In this document: piece by piece, positions 42,693 through 51,975 of the stretch
Layout: each line of letters opens with the position of its first letter
Numbering within the stretch: the stretch's first letter is position 1
Assembly (NCBI RefSeq): GCF_002148965.1
Contig: NZ_NGFN01000001.1
Coordinates: forward strand, 1 to 64,000
Origin: Streptomyces swartbergensis
GTDB lineage: Bacteria; Actinomycetota; Actinomycetes; Streptomycetales; Streptomycetaceae
Length of the DNA stretch: 64,000 nt
Reading direction: 5' to 3'
The notes under the pieces: generated by a model
Told to the model about the DNA's origin: nothing
The model's input: the letters and a program-made list of their open reading frames with translations, nothing else
The model's database searches: none
Position numbers and translations under genes: made by a program

Positions 42693-43976
42693 ATGAAGCA
42701 GATCCCCTACTGGCTCGACACCGCTCCCGCCCTGCCCGACCGTTCCGGCAAGGACCTGCCCGACGAGGCGGACGTGGTGGTCATCGGCGGCGGCCTCACC
42801 GGCCTGTCCACCGCCTACCACGCCGCCCGCAAGGGCGCCCGGGTCGTCCTCGTCGAGAAGGACAAGGTCGGCTCGGGCGCCTCCGGGCGCAACGGCAGCA
42901 TGTGCACCCAGGGCCTCACCATCAGCCCCGGCGAGGCCCGCAAGCGCTACGGCCAGGAGCGCGCCCGCGAGCTGTACGACTCCTTCCGCGAGGCGGTCGA
43001 CGTGGTCGAGGAGATCACGCGGACGGAGGAGATCGACTGCGACTTCCACCGGGCGGGCCGGCTCGGAGTGGCCTTCAAGCCGCAGCACTTCGAGTCGATG
43101 CGGGCCACCCAACGCGATCTGGCCGACAACTTCGGCCACGAGACGCAGCTCCTGACCCGCGATGAGCTGAAGTCGGAGCTGGGCTCGGACTACTACCACG
43201 GCGCCCTGCTCGACCCGCTGAGCGCCGCCCTGCACGTCGGCAAGTACGTCCACGGACTGGCAGAGGCCGCCGAACGGGCCGGTGCGGAGATCCACGAGCG
43301 GAACGCGGCCACCGGCCTCACCCGCCTGCCGGGCGGCGGTTTCGTGGTCGAGACCCTGAACGGCACGATCCGTGCCAAGCAGGTCATGGCCGCCACCGAC
43401 GCCTACACCGACAAGGCGCTGCCGTGGTTCCGCAAGCGGCTCATCAACGTGGGCAGCTTCATCATCGTCACGGAGCCGCTCGGCGAGGCACGCGCCAAGG
43501 CGCTGATCCCGAACGGCCGCTTGGTGGTCGACTCCAAGAACATCGGCCACTACATCCGCCTCACGCCCGACAACCGTCTCGCCTTCGGCGGCCGGGCCCG
43601 CTTCGCCCCCTCCGACCCGGCCTCCGACGTCAAGAGCGGCGACATCCTCAAGCGGGAGATGACCGAGATCTTCCCGCAGCTCGCCGGGGTGCGGATCGAC
43701 TACGTGTGGGGCGGCATGGTCGGCTTCTCCTGGGACCGCCTCCCGCACGCGGGCGAGGCCAACGGCCTGTACTACTCCATGGGGTACTGCGGCCATGGTG
43801 TCCAGATGGCCACCTACATGGGCCGCGCGGTCGCCGAGATGATGGACGGCCGCCCGGAGGCCAACCCGCTGCGCGGCCTCGGCTTCCCGAAGGTGCCGGT
43901 CCCCTTCTACAACGGCACCCCCTGGTTCCTGCCGTTCGGCGGCGCCTACTACAAGGCGAAGGACCGCCTGCGCTGA
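42693..43976 (+). CDS. FAD-dependent amine oxidoreductase, third DAO-family enzyme
   Basis: A 427-residue DAO-family flavoenzyme of a different branch from the two at 29787 and 31002. The N-terminal YWLDTAP and VVVIGGGLTGLSTAYHAA (about residues 28-45), SGASGRNGSMCTQGL (about 63-77) and GYCGHGVQMATYMG (about 365) resemble gamma-glutamylputrescine oxidase (PuuB) and related secondary-amine oxidases. It is the last gene of the cluster and is followed by a terminator. Together with the polyamine-type importer this points to polyamine-like substrates. Confidence 0.84.
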   Translation: MKQIPYWLDTAPALPDRSGKDLPDEADVVVIGGGLTGLSTAYHAARKGARVVLVEKDKVGSGASGRNGSMCTQGLTISPGEARKRYGQERARELYDSFREAVDVVEEITRTEEIDCDFHRAGRLGVAFKPQHFESMRATQRDLADNFGHETQLLTRDELKSELGSDYYHGALLDPLSAALHVGKYVHGLAEAAERAGAEIHERNAATGLTRLPGGGFVVETLNGTIRAKQVMAATDAYTDKALPWFRKRLINVGSFIIVTEPLGEARAKALIPNGRLVVDSKNIGHYIRLTPDNRLAFGGRARFAPSDPASDVKSGDILKREMTEIFPQLAGVRIDYVWGGMVGFSWDRLPHAGEANGLYYSMGYCGHGVQMATYMGRAVAEMMDGRPEANPLRGLGFPKVPVPFYNGTPWFLPFGGAYYKAKDRLR

Positions 43977-44001
43977 ACAGCTCCGACACGGGGGACACAG
44001 C

Positions 44002-44035
44002 GGGGGCTTTCCTCCCAGCAGGGCGGGAGGCCCCC
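44002..44035 (+). terminator. terminator after the amine cluster
   Basis: GGGGGC (44002-44007) pairs with GCCCCC (44030-44035); CCTCCC (44011-44016) and GGGAGG (44025-44030) continue the stem with a small internal bulge. It lies 25 bases after the last oxidoreductase stop. Confidence 0.7.
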
Positions 44036-44112
44036 ACGGTGTCCGCGTCTGACGCCCGGGTGTGGATCGATGTCAACTGATGACCCGCCAGTAGGTCACC
44101 TGTCCCGGGCCC

Positions 44113-44141
44113 TTGACTCGTGACACGGCAGTGGCCATTCT
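44113..44141 (+). promoter_or_regulatory. possible sigma-70 promoter for the secreted hydrolase
   Basis: TTGACT (44113-44118) and CATTCT (44136-44141) with a 17-base spacer, about 110 bases before the GTG start. The -10 is weak, so this is only a candidate. Confidence 0.35.
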
Positions 44142-44251
44142 CGTCGCAGCTTTGGGCGAGGTCATGACAACCCGGCTCGTTCCCCGGCCTACGGGCCCCG
44201 GACGGCCGGTACGTCGTCCCCCGCCATCCCGCCGACCGAGGGACGTGGGCT

Positions 44252-46315
44252 GTGACCAGTGCCGGACGCCTGTACCGCGGACGCAAGAACGTCACCCTTG
44301 CGTCGCTCCTCCTGCTCGTGCTGGCCGTCGCGTTGGGCCCGACGCCGAGTTCGGCGGCCGGAGACGACTGGTGGAACCCGACCGCACGGCCCGCGCCGGA
44401 CTCGCAGGTCAACGTCACGGGCGAGCCCTTCACCGGCACCGACGCCAAGGGCGAAGTGCGCGGCTTCGTCGACGCCCATGACCACATTTTCTCCAACGAG
44501 GCCTTCGGCGGTCGTCTGATCTGCGGAAAGCCGTTCTCCGAGCAGGGCGTCGCCGACGCGCTCAAGGACTGCCCCGAGCACTACCCGGACGGCTCGCTCG
44601 CGGTCTTCGACTTCATCACCAAGGGCGGCGACGGCAAACACGACCCGGTCGGCTGGCCCACCTTCAAGGACTGGCCGGCCCACGACTCGCTGACCCACCA
44701 GCAGAACTACTACGCCTGGGTGGAGCGGGCCTGGCGCGGCGGCCAGCGGGTGCTGGTCAACGACCTCGTCACCAACGGCGTCATCTGCTCCGTCTACTTC
44801 TTCAAGGACCGTGGCTGCGACGAGATGACGTCCATCCGGCTCCAGGCCAAGCTGACGTACGACATGCAGTCCTTCGTCGACAAGATGTACGGCGGGCCCG
44901 GCAAGGGCTGGTTCCGGATCGTCACCGACAGCGCGCAGGCCCGTGAGGTCATCGAGCAGGGCAAGCTGGCGGTCGTCCTCGGCGTCGAGACCTCCGAGCC
45001 CTTCGGCTGCAAGCAGATCCTGGACATCGCGCAGTGCAGCAGGGCCGACATCGACAAGGGCTTGGACGAGCTGTACGCGCTGGGCGTGCGCAGCATGTTC
45101 CTGTGCCACAAGTTCGACAACGCGCTGTGCGGTGTCCGCTTCGACTCGGGTGCGCTCGGAACGGCCATCAACGTCGGCCAGTTCCTGTCGACGGGCACCT
45201 TCTGGAAGACGGAGAAGTGCACCGGGCCCCAGCGCGACAATCCCATCGGCAACGCCTCGGCGCCCGAAGCCGAGAAGAGGCTCCCGGCGGGCCGGGAGGT
45301 CCCCTCGTACAGCGCTGACCCCCAGTGCAACGTCCGAGGACTCACCGAACTCGGCGAGTACGCCGTCCGCGGCATGATGCGGCGCGGGATGATGCTCGAG
45401 ATCGACCACATGAGCGTCAAGGCCACTGGCCGGGTGCTCGACATCTTCGAGGCCAAGTCCTACCCCGGCGTGCTCTCCTCGCACAGCTGGATGGACATGG
45501 ACTGGACCGAGCGGGTCTACGGCCTCGGCGGCTTCATCGCCCAGTACATGCATGGCTCCGAGGGCTTCGTCTCGGAGGCGAAGCGCACGGACGCCCTGCG
45601 CGACAAGTACGGCGTGGGCTACGGCTACGGCACCGACATGAACGGCGTCGGCGGCTGGCCGGCCCCGCGCGGCGCGGACGCCCCCGACAAGGTCACGTAC
45701 CCCTTCAAGAGCGTCGACGGCGGCTCCGTCATCGACCGGCAGACCACCGGCGAGCGCACCTGGAACCTGAACACAGACGGAGCCGCCCACTACGGCCTCG
45801 TCCCGGACTGGATCGAGGACATCCGCCGGGTCGGTGGCCAGGACGTGGTGGACGACCTCTTCCGCGGCGCCGAGTCCTACCTCGACACCTGGGGGGCCGC
45901 CGAGAACCACGAGGCCCCGGGCAATCTCGCGAACGGCTCCGCCGCGTCGGCCAGTTCCTCGGAGTGGAGCCTGTTCACGAGCTACAAGCCGCAGCGGGCC
46001 GTCGACGGCGACGGTGGTACTCGCTGGGCGAGCGACTGGAGCGACGACCAGTGGTACCAGCTCGACCTCGGGTCCCCGCAGCTCGTCAAGCGGGTCACCC
46101 TTGACTGGGAGCGCGCCTACGCGAAGTCGTACCGTATCGAGCTCTCCACCGACGGAGTGAACTGGCGAACCGCCTCGTCCACGACAGCGGGCGACGGTGG
46201 TCTGGACACCGCGAGATTCGCCGGCACACCGGCCAGGTATGTGCGCATCCAGGGGCTGGAACGCGGCACCGACTGGGGCTACTCCCTCTGTGAGGTCGGT
46301 GTGCACACCGGCTGA
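44252..46315 (+). CDS. secreted M19-dipeptidase-like hydrolase with C-terminal discoidin domain
   Basis: A 687-residue exported protein. A signal peptide (basic start, TLASLLLLVLAVALG, cut near SSAAG, about residue 36) is followed by an amidohydrolase-type domain (about 60-540). Metal-site motifs are DAHDH at about 74-78, ASHS-like SSHSWMD in the middle, and GYGTDMNGVGG near 455, the last two as in membrane dipeptidases (M19). About twelve cysteines in the catalytic part suggest disulfides. The C-terminal 140 residues form an F5/8 type C (discoidin/CBM32) domain with RAVDGDGGTRWASDW, likely a glycan anchor. Substrate unknown; peptides or peptidoglycan fragments are possible. The GTG start is chosen because it gives a complete signal peptide. 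Confidence 0.78.
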   Translation: MTSAGRLYRGRKNVTLASLLLLVLAVALGPTPSSAAGDDWWNPTARPAPDSQVNVTGEPFTGTDAKGEVRGFVDAHDHIFSNEAFGGRLICGKPFSEQGVADALKDCPEHYPDGSLAVFDFITKGGDGKHDPVGWPTFKDWPAHDSLTHQQNYYAWVERAWRGGQRVLVNDLVTNGVICSVYFFKDRGCDEMTSIRLQAKLTYDMQSFVDKMYGGPGKGWFRIVTDSAQAREVIEQGKLAVVLGVETSEPFGCKQILDIAQCSRADIDKGLDELYALGVRSMFLCHKFDNALCGVRFDSGALGTAINVGQFLSTGTFWKTEKCTGPQRDNPIGNASAPEAEKRLPAGREVPSYSADPQCNVRGLTELGEYAVRGMMRRGMMLEIDHMSVKATGRVLDIFEAKSYPGVLSSHSWMDMDWTERVYGLGGFIAQYMHGSEGFVSEAKRTDALRDKYGVGYGYGTDMNGVGGWPAPRGADAPDKVTYPFKSVDGGSVIDRQTTGERTWNLNTDGAAHYGLVPDWIEDIRRVGGQDVVDDLFRGAESYLDTWGAAENHEAPGNLANGSAASASSSEWSLFTSYKPQRAVDGDGGTRWASDWSDDQWYQLDLGSPQLVKRVTLDWERAYAKSYRIELSTDGVNWRTASSTTAGDGGLDTARFAGTPARYVRIQGLERGTDWGYSLCEVGVHTG

Positions 46316-46366
46316 CGCCCATGAGCGGGGCTTCTGCTTCGGTTCCGAGCAGGAGCTGCCACGAAT

Positions 46367-46394
46367 GAACACATGAATCACTCTTCATCTGTTC
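46367..46394. promoter_or_regulatory. ArsR/SmtB-like operator upstream of the metal ATPase
   Basis: GAACACATGAA (46367-46377) and TTCATCTGTTC (46384-46394) are inverted arms of 11 bp with one mismatch, 6 bases apart. The TGAA/TTCA core is typical of ArsR/SmtB sites. It is unusually AT-rich for this DNA and lies 43 bases before the ATPase start. Confidence 0.65.
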
Positions 46395-46437
46395 CTGTAT
46401 GGTGGGAAGGCACGCGCCCCCGCCTGAAGGACCCCCG

Positions 46438-48417
46438 ATGACCTCCACGCTCACGCCACAACCGGTCGAACGGGCCAAGCCCGCCCGCACCGGGGCCGCG
46501 CCCCGGCGGCGTACCCGTGTCCTCGCGCTCCCCGAGGCGCGCTGGGCCACTGCCGCCACCGTCTTCTTCCTGCTCGCGCTGCCCTTGCAGTTGACCGGCG
46601 CCCCCGCCTGGACTTGGGGCCCGCTCTACGCCCTGTCGTACGTCACGGGCGGCTGGGAGCCGGGCTGGGAAGGGCTCAAGGCGCTGAAGGAGCGCACCCT
46701 CGACGTCGACCTGCTGATGGTCGTCGCCGCACTGGGCGCGGCGTCGATCGGGCAGGTCATGGACGGCGCCCTGCTCATCGTCATCTTCGCCACCTCCGGC
46801 GCGCTGGAGGCGCTGGCCACCGCCCGCACCGCCGACTCCGTCCGCGGCCTGCTCGGTCTCGCCCCCGCCACGGCCACCCGGCTGACTCCGGACGGCGGTG
46901 AAGAGACCGTCCCCGTGGAGGAGCTGGCGGTCGGCGACACCGTCCTCGTCCGCCCCGGTGAGCGCGTCGGCGCCGACGGCCGCGTGCTGGACGGGGCGAG
47001 CGACGTGGACCAGGCGACCATCACCGGCGAGCCGCTCCCCGCGGCCAAGGAGCCGGGCGACGAGGTCTTCGCAGGCACCCTCAACGGCACCGGCGCCCTG
47101 CGGATCCGGGTCGAGCGCGACGCGTCCGACTCGGTGATCGCCCGGATCGTCCGGATGGTGGAGGAGGCGTCCGAGACCAAGGCGCCCACGCAGCTTTTCA
47201 TCGAGAAGGTCGAACAGCGCTACTCGCTGGGCATGGTGGCCGCGACCCTGGCCGTCTTCCTGGTGCCGCTCGCCTTCGGCGAGCAGCTCACCGAGGCGCT
47301 GCTGCGCGCCATGACGTTCATGATCGTGGCCTCTCCGTGCGCGGTCGTGCTGGCCACCATGCCGCCCCTGCTGTCGGCCATCGCCAACGCCGGACGGCAC
47401 GGCGTGCTGGTGAAGTCGGCCGTGGTGATGGAGCGGCTCGGCCAGGTGGACGCGGTCGCGCTGGACAAGACGGGCACGCTGACCGAGGGAAGCCCGCGCG
47501 TCACCGACGTCCGGCCGCTGCCCGGATCCGGCCTCGGCGAAGCCGAGTTGCTGACGCTGGCGGCGGCGGCCGAGCGGCCCAGTGAGCATCCGCTGGCACG
47601 GGCGGTCGTGGACGCGGCCCGCGAGCGCGGTCTCGACCTGCCGGGCGCGCAGGACTTCACCTCCGCGCCCGGCGTGGGAGTGACCGCCGTCGTGAACGGC
47701 CGAGGGGTCGCCGTCGGTGCCCCGGCCCGCCTGCTGGACGGCACCGGCAGCACGGTCACCGCCGTCGCCGGGGAACTGGAGGAGTCCGGCCGTACCGCCG
47801 TCCTGGTCCTGGTCGACGGCGCCCCCGCTGGGCTGCTCGGCATCGCCGACCGGCTGCGCCCGGACGCCGCCGCCACCGTCGCCGCGCTCACCACGCTCAC
47901 CGGCACCGCCCCGACGCTGCTCACCGGCGACAACCCCCGGGCCGCCGCGCACCTCGCCGCCGAGGCCGGCATCGACGACGTGCGCGCCGGGCTGCTGCCG
48001 CAGGACAAGCTGACGGCCGTCCAGGAGATGGAGCGGGCGGGCCGCAAGGTGCTGGTCGTCGGGGACGGCGTCAACGACGCTCCCGCCCTGGCCGCCGCGC
48101 ACACCGGCGTCGCCATGGGCCGGGCGGGCTCCGACCTCGCCCTGGAGACCGCCGACGCCGTGATCGTGCGCGACGAACTCGCGGCCGTCCCCACCACCGT
48201 CGCCCTGTCCCAGCGCGCGCGCAGGCTGGTCGTCCAGAACCTCGTCATCGCCGGTGTGTTCATCGCCGGCCTCGTCGTCTGGGACCTGGCCGGAAACCTG
48301 CCGCTGCCGCTGGGCGTCGCCGGCCACGAGGGCTCCACGGTCCTGGTCGGTCTGAACGGCCTGCGTCTGCTGCGGGAGGCGGCCTGGCAGCGGGCGGCCG
48401 CCGAGGGCACCGGCTGA
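46438..48417 (+). CDS. P1B-4-type heavy-metal ATPase
   Basis: A 659-residue efflux pump. The ion pathway motif in the sixth helix is SPC (IVASPCAVV), and the C-terminal helix has HEGSTVLVGLNGLRLL. This SPC plus HEG-x-T pair defines the P1B-4 group (Co2+, Zn2+, Fe2+ or Ni2+ export, CtpD/CoaT-like). The phosphorylated Asp is in ALDKTGTLTEG, the actuator loop is TITGEPLP, the ATP domain has SEHPLARAV and the hinge GDGVNDAPALA. There is no N-terminal CxxC domain, as usual in this group. The start at 46438 has GAAGG 8 bases upstream. Regulation by an ArsR-like repressor is suggested by the dyad upstream, but no such gene is in the window. Confidence 0.92.
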   Translation: MTSTLTPQPVERAKPARTGAAPRRRTRVLALPEARWATAATVFFLLALPLQLTGAPAWTWGPLYALSYVTGGWEPGWEGLKALKERTLDVDLLMVVAALGAASIGQVMDGALLIVIFATSGALEALATARTADSVRGLLGLAPATATRLTPDGGEETVPVEELAVGDTVLVRPGERVGADGRVLDGASDVDQATITGEPLPAAKEPGDEVFAGTLNGTGALRIRVERDASDSVIARIVRMVEEASETKAPTQLFIEKVEQRYSLGMVAATLAVFLVPLAFGEQLTEALLRAMTFMIVASPCAVVLATMPPLLSAIANAGRHGVLVKSAVVMERLGQVDAVALDKTGTLTEGSPRVTDVRPLPGSGLGEAELLTLAAAAERPSEHPLARAVVDAARERGLDLPGAQDFTSAPGVGVTAVVNGRGVAVGAPARLLDGTGSTVTAVAGELEESGRTAVLVLVDGAPAGLLGIADRLRPDAAATVAALTTLTGTAPTLLTGDNPRAAAHLAAEAGIDDVRAGLLPQDKLTAVQEMERAGRKVLVVGDGVNDAPALAAAHTGVAMGRAGSDLALETADAVIVRDELAAVPTTVALSQRARRLVVQNLVIAGVFIAGLVVWDLAGNLPLPLGVAGHEGSTVLVGLNGLRLLREAAWQRAAAEGTG

Positions 48418-48435
48418 GCTGTGGGCGGCCGTCCG

Positions 48436-49503
48436 TCAGCGTCCCCGCGGCGGGCCGCTGCTGGCACGCACGACCAGGTCCACGGGGACGAGCGTGTCGA
48501 CTCGGGGCGGTGCTCCGGGGCCGTCGATGCGGTCCAGGAGGAGCCGCAGGGAACGGGTGCCGATCTCGGCGAAGTCGGTGCGGACGGTGGTCAGCGGCGG
48601 CAGGAGATGCGCGGCCTCGGGGATGTCGTCGTAGCCGACGACGCTGACGTCCCCGGGGACGGCCCGCCCGGACTCGTGCAGGGCGTGCAGCAGGCCCAGG
48701 GCCATCTGGTCGTTCGAGGCGAACACCGCCGTCACCTCCGGCCGCCGGGCCAGCCGGCGGCCCAGGTCGTAGCCGGAGTCGGCGCTCCAGTCCCCGGCGA
48801 GCGGGGCCGGGATGTCCGCACCGGCCGCCTGGAGCGTCGACTGCCAGCTCGCCAGGCGGTGGTCGGCGGAGGTCCAGCCCGCGGGGCCCGCGATGTGCCA
48901 GACCGTGGCGTGCCCGAGGCCGAGGAGGTGCTCGGTGGCCTTGCGGGCGCCGGTGCGGGAGTCGCCGGTGACCAGGGGCGTGCTGTCGTCGAGGGCGCTC
49001 TCCAGCACCACCAGGGGAGTCCCCACGTCGGTCTCCGCCAGGGCCCGGCCCACCCACTGCTGCGGGGCGATCGCGATGACGCCGTCCGCGCCCTCGGCCG
49101 ACAGCCGGTTCACGGCCTCCACGACGGTGTCGCGGTCGGCCGTGTCGAGCGCGATGGAGCTCACCAGGTAACCGGCCTCCTGCGCCGCGGTGTTGATGGC
49201 CGTCAGGATGGAGGCGGGCCCGTACCGGGCGGCGTCGAAGGAGATGACCCCCAGCATCCGCGTCCGACCGCTGGCCAGCGACCGCGCGCTGCGGCTGGGC
49301 CGGTAGCCGAGCGTGCGCATGGCGTCCAGGACCGCCTCGCGCGTCTCGGGCCGGACGGCCGGATGGTCGTTGAGCACCCGGGAGACGGTCTGCTTGGAGA
49401 CGCCCGCCAGCCGGGCCACGTCGGCCATCACCGGCCGCGCCCCCGCGAAGTTGCGCCTGCTGCGGCCCTTGGGGACAGGGCTGTCGGTGGCGCTCGGTGT
49501 CAT
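48436..49503 (-). CDS. LacI-family repressor of the GH35 operon
   Basis: About 355 residues from the ATG at 49503 (GAGGAAT upstream). The helix-turn-helix ADVARLAGVSKQTVSRVLND is at about residues 26-45, then the hinge (GYRPSRSARSLASGRT) and periplasmic-binding-like domain (VFASNDQMALGLL, VVGYDDIPEA, PPLTTVRTD). It is the last gene of the minus-strand operon MFS-GH35-GH35-LacI, and the palindrome at 55031-55048 upstream of the first gene is its likely site. Confidence 0.9.
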   Translation of the reverse strand: MTPSATDSPVPKGRSRRNFAGARPVMADVARLAGVSKQTVSRVLNDHPAVRPETREAVLDAMRTLGYRPSRSARSLASGRTRMLGVISFDAARYGPASILTAINTAAQEAGYLVSSIALDTADRDTVVEAVNRLSAEGADGVIAIAPQQWVGRALAETDVGTPLVVLESALDDSTPLVTGDSRTGARKATEHLLGLGHATVWHIAGPAGWTSADHRLASWQSTLQAAGADIPAPLAGDWSADSGYDLGRRLARRPEVTAVFASNDQMALGLLHALHESGRAVPGDVSVVGYDDIPEAAHLLPPLTTVRTDFAEIGTRSLRLLLDRIDGPGAPPRVDTLVPVDLVVRASSGPPRGR

Positions 49504-49590
49504 GACGGGTGATTCCTCGGCGTCGGTTACGGCGGTCCTGACCCCGCCCGGCAGGAGCACAGCATAGGCCGGGCGGGGCCCGCGGGGTTC

Positions 49591-51975
49591 TCAGCCGGCC
49601 CGCACCGCCCACGAGCGCGTGACCACCCACTCGGCGTGCCGCACCCCGGCCGCCCGCCAGTCGTCACCCGCCTGCCCCGGCACATGCACTGGAGCGTCCG
49701 CGGCCAGCGGCAGCACCCTCAGCCGCAGGCCCCGCGCCCGCACCTCCTCCACCGGCAGCCGGTCCAGGCCGATGTCCCAGACCCGGCCCGAGTAGAACTG
49801 GTCGGCGACCAGGACGTCCCCCACGTAGGCCCGGGCCAGGTCTCCCGTCCAGCGCAGCCGCAGCAGGACACCGGCGGGCGCCCGAAGCAGGTCCTCCGGT
49901 ACGTCGACGTGGTACTCGGCGGCCACCGTCTCCACGTACTTGTCCGCCGGCACGCTCGCCCGCCCCTGCACGCCGGTCACCGGCTCGGGCGCCGGACCGG
50001 CGGGCCTGACCAGGGTGACGGGCACCGCGGTGTCCGCGAGGGGCGCGGCCTCGATCGTGTAGCGGGTGAACACGCCGTCCGCAGCCACCCGCAGCTGTGC
50101 CTCCGCCACCCCGGGGACGGAATCCGGCGCGGGCAGCACCGCGAACGACGGCTCGGCGGCCGCACTGCGCAGCCGCACCTCGTCACCGTCGAAGACGACA
50201 CCGTCCCCGCACAGCACCAGCCGCTCGGCTCCCCACGCGTCACCCCGGTAGACGGTACGGGCCGTGGCCGCGTCCAGGACCAGCAGCCCGACGCGTGAAC
50301 CGTCGGCGGTGTCCACCTCGACCAGGGCGTCGGTGCCGGGCCGCACTCCGCTGACCAGGATCCGGCCGGCGATCGGCGTGACCTCCCCGGACGGTGTCGC
50401 GACGGACGCCACCGTGTCCGCGTCCAAGGCGAGTTCGGGTGCGATGCCGTCGGTCGCGGCCAACACCAGGACCGTACGTCCGCCCGCCTCGACGGTGCAC
50501 ACCGGCTGCGCGGTCGCCCACTCCAGCCGCAGCGCGGCCACGTCCAGCCGCAGGGGCCAGCAGAAGAAGGCGCCGGAGGGCACGGTGACGGGAGCGCTCG
50601 GCAGCGTCAGCGGCGGTGCGTCCGGGAAGTCGACCGTGAAGGCCGTGTCAGGGTGGTCGGGCAGCGGCTCGTGCGGCTGGTGGTTGGTCACGAACAGGAA
50701 GCCCGAGGTGCCGTCGGTGCGGACGGCCCAGCGCAGCGTGTCCCGGTCGTGCTGTCCGGCCGGCAGCCGCTCGGGCAGCACGGACTCCATGGGCGCGATC
50801 CGGTGCCCGAAGTCGGCCAGCAGCAGGTGCTGGAGACGCAGTTCGTGGTACGAGGGCCGCACCTGGCCGTACTCGCCGAGCGGGGCCTGGAAGTCGTAGG
50901 TCAGGACGGGCAGGTCGTTGGGGTAGCCGGTGGCGTGTGATTCCTGAAGGGACGTCAGCTCGCCGGGCGGGTTCGTGCCGCCGTGGAACATGTAGTAGCC
51001 CTGCCAGACCGAACCGCAGCCGATCTTGGTGAGCCCGAGTGCGCCCACGTCGGCGGCCTCGACCCGGGGGCGCCGGTGGTAGGCCACCGCCATGCCGCCG
51101 CCCAACTCGCAGGTGGCCCAGGGGAATCGGTCCGCCGGTAACGGGTCGGCGCCGCGCACGGTCGTGGGCCGCAGGTCGGCGCCGATGCCCTCGTCGTCGC
51201 GCTCGTGGGTGAAGAAGAAGTGCTTGCGGCAGGTGTCGGGCCAGCCGCCGTCCGCCTCCGTCCAGAACGCCTCCGGATAGCCGCCGTACAGCGGAAGCAG
51301 TTCCTCGCCCGGGAGCTGGACCCCGCCCCAGGCGGTCGACGTCCACAGCGGCGCGCTCAGTCCGGCCTCCTGGGCCAGGCGCTTCAGGGTGCGCAGATGG
51401 CCCGGCTGGTCGTAGAGCTCGTTCTCGATCTGGATCGCGACGATCGGGCCGCCGTGCGCCCGGTCGAGGCCGCGCAACTGACCGGCGATTTCCGTGAACC
51501 AGGTGCGCACGGGCTCCAGATAGGCCGGATCGTCGGTGCGCGGTGTGCAGTCGCGGGCGAGCAGCCAGTCGGGCAGGCCGCCGTTGCGCACCTCGGCGTG
51601 GCACCACGGGCCGATGCGCGGGACGAAGTCCAGGCCGTGGCGGGCGCACAGCTCGGCGAAGCGACGCAGGTCGCGGTCGCCGTCGAAGCGGATCCGTCCC
51701 TCGATCTCCTCGTGGTGGATCCAGATCACGTAGGACGCAATGGTGGTCACCCCGCCCGCCTTCATCTTCAGCAGCTCCTCCTCCCACTCCCAGGCCGGGT
51801 AGCGGGAGTAGTGGAACTCGCCGGAAACCGGGAACCAGGGGCGGCCGCCACGGGTGAGCCAGCGGCTCGTGACCCCGATCGGGTCGGGTACGCCCGGCGC
51901 GTCCGCGAAGGGCAGGTGGCCGGTCAGCGGGGGAGCGGAGGACTTGGGAACGCGCAGCCGGTGCGGGGTCACCAC
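49591..51975 (-). CDS. GH35-family beta-galactosidase, atypical long form
   Basis: A 794-residue glycosidase. The TIM-barrel part (about 35-400) has W-F-P-V-S-G-E-F-H-Y and the acid/base Glu in IQIENE (Glu186). The nucleophile is probably Glu290 in ATCELGGG, which differs from the F-C-x-E-F-W-x-G-W-F context of classic members, so this belongs to a divergent branch. FHGGTNPPGE follows. The C-terminal half contains several beta domains. There is no signal peptide, so it acts on imported sugar. The start overlaps the end of the next GH35 gene. Confidence 0.86.
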   Translation of the reverse strand: MVTPHRLRVPKSSAPPLTGHLPFADAPGVPDPIGVTSRWLTRGGRPWFPVSGEFHYSRYPAWEWEEELLKMKAGGVTTIASYVIWIHHEEIEGRIRFDGDRDLRRFAELCARHGLDFVPRIGPWCHAEVRNGGLPDWLLARDCTPRTDDPAYLEPVRTWFTEIAGQLRGLDRAHGGPIVAIQIENELYDQPGHLRTLKRLAQEAGLSAPLWTSTAWGGVQLPGEELLPLYGGYPEAFWTEADGGWPDTCRKHFFFTHERDDEGIGADLRPTTVRGADPLPADRFPWATCELGGGMAVAYHRRPRVEAADVGALGLTKIGCGSVWQGYYMFHGGTNPPGELTSLQESHATGYPNDLPVLTYDFQAPLGEYGQVRPSYHELRLQHLLLADFGHRIAPMESVLPERLPAGQHDRDTLRWAVRTDGTSGFLFVTNHQPHEPLPDHPDTAFTVDFPDAPPLTLPSAPVTVPSGAFFCWPLRLDVAALRLEWATAQPVCTVEAGGRTVLVLAATDGIAPELALDADTVASVATPSGEVTPIAGRILVSGVRPGTDALVEVDTADGSRVGLLVLDAATARTVYRGDAWGAERLVLCGDGVVFDGDEVRLRSAAAEPSFAVLPAPDSVPGVAEAQLRVAADGVFTRYTIEAAPLADTAVPVTLVRPAGPAPEPVTGVQGRASVPADKYVETVAAEYHVDVPEDLLRAPAGVLLRLRWTGDLARAYVGDVLVADQFYSGRVWDIGLDRLPVEEVRARGLRLRVLPLAADAPVHVPGQAGDDWRAAGVRHAEWVVTRSWAVRAG

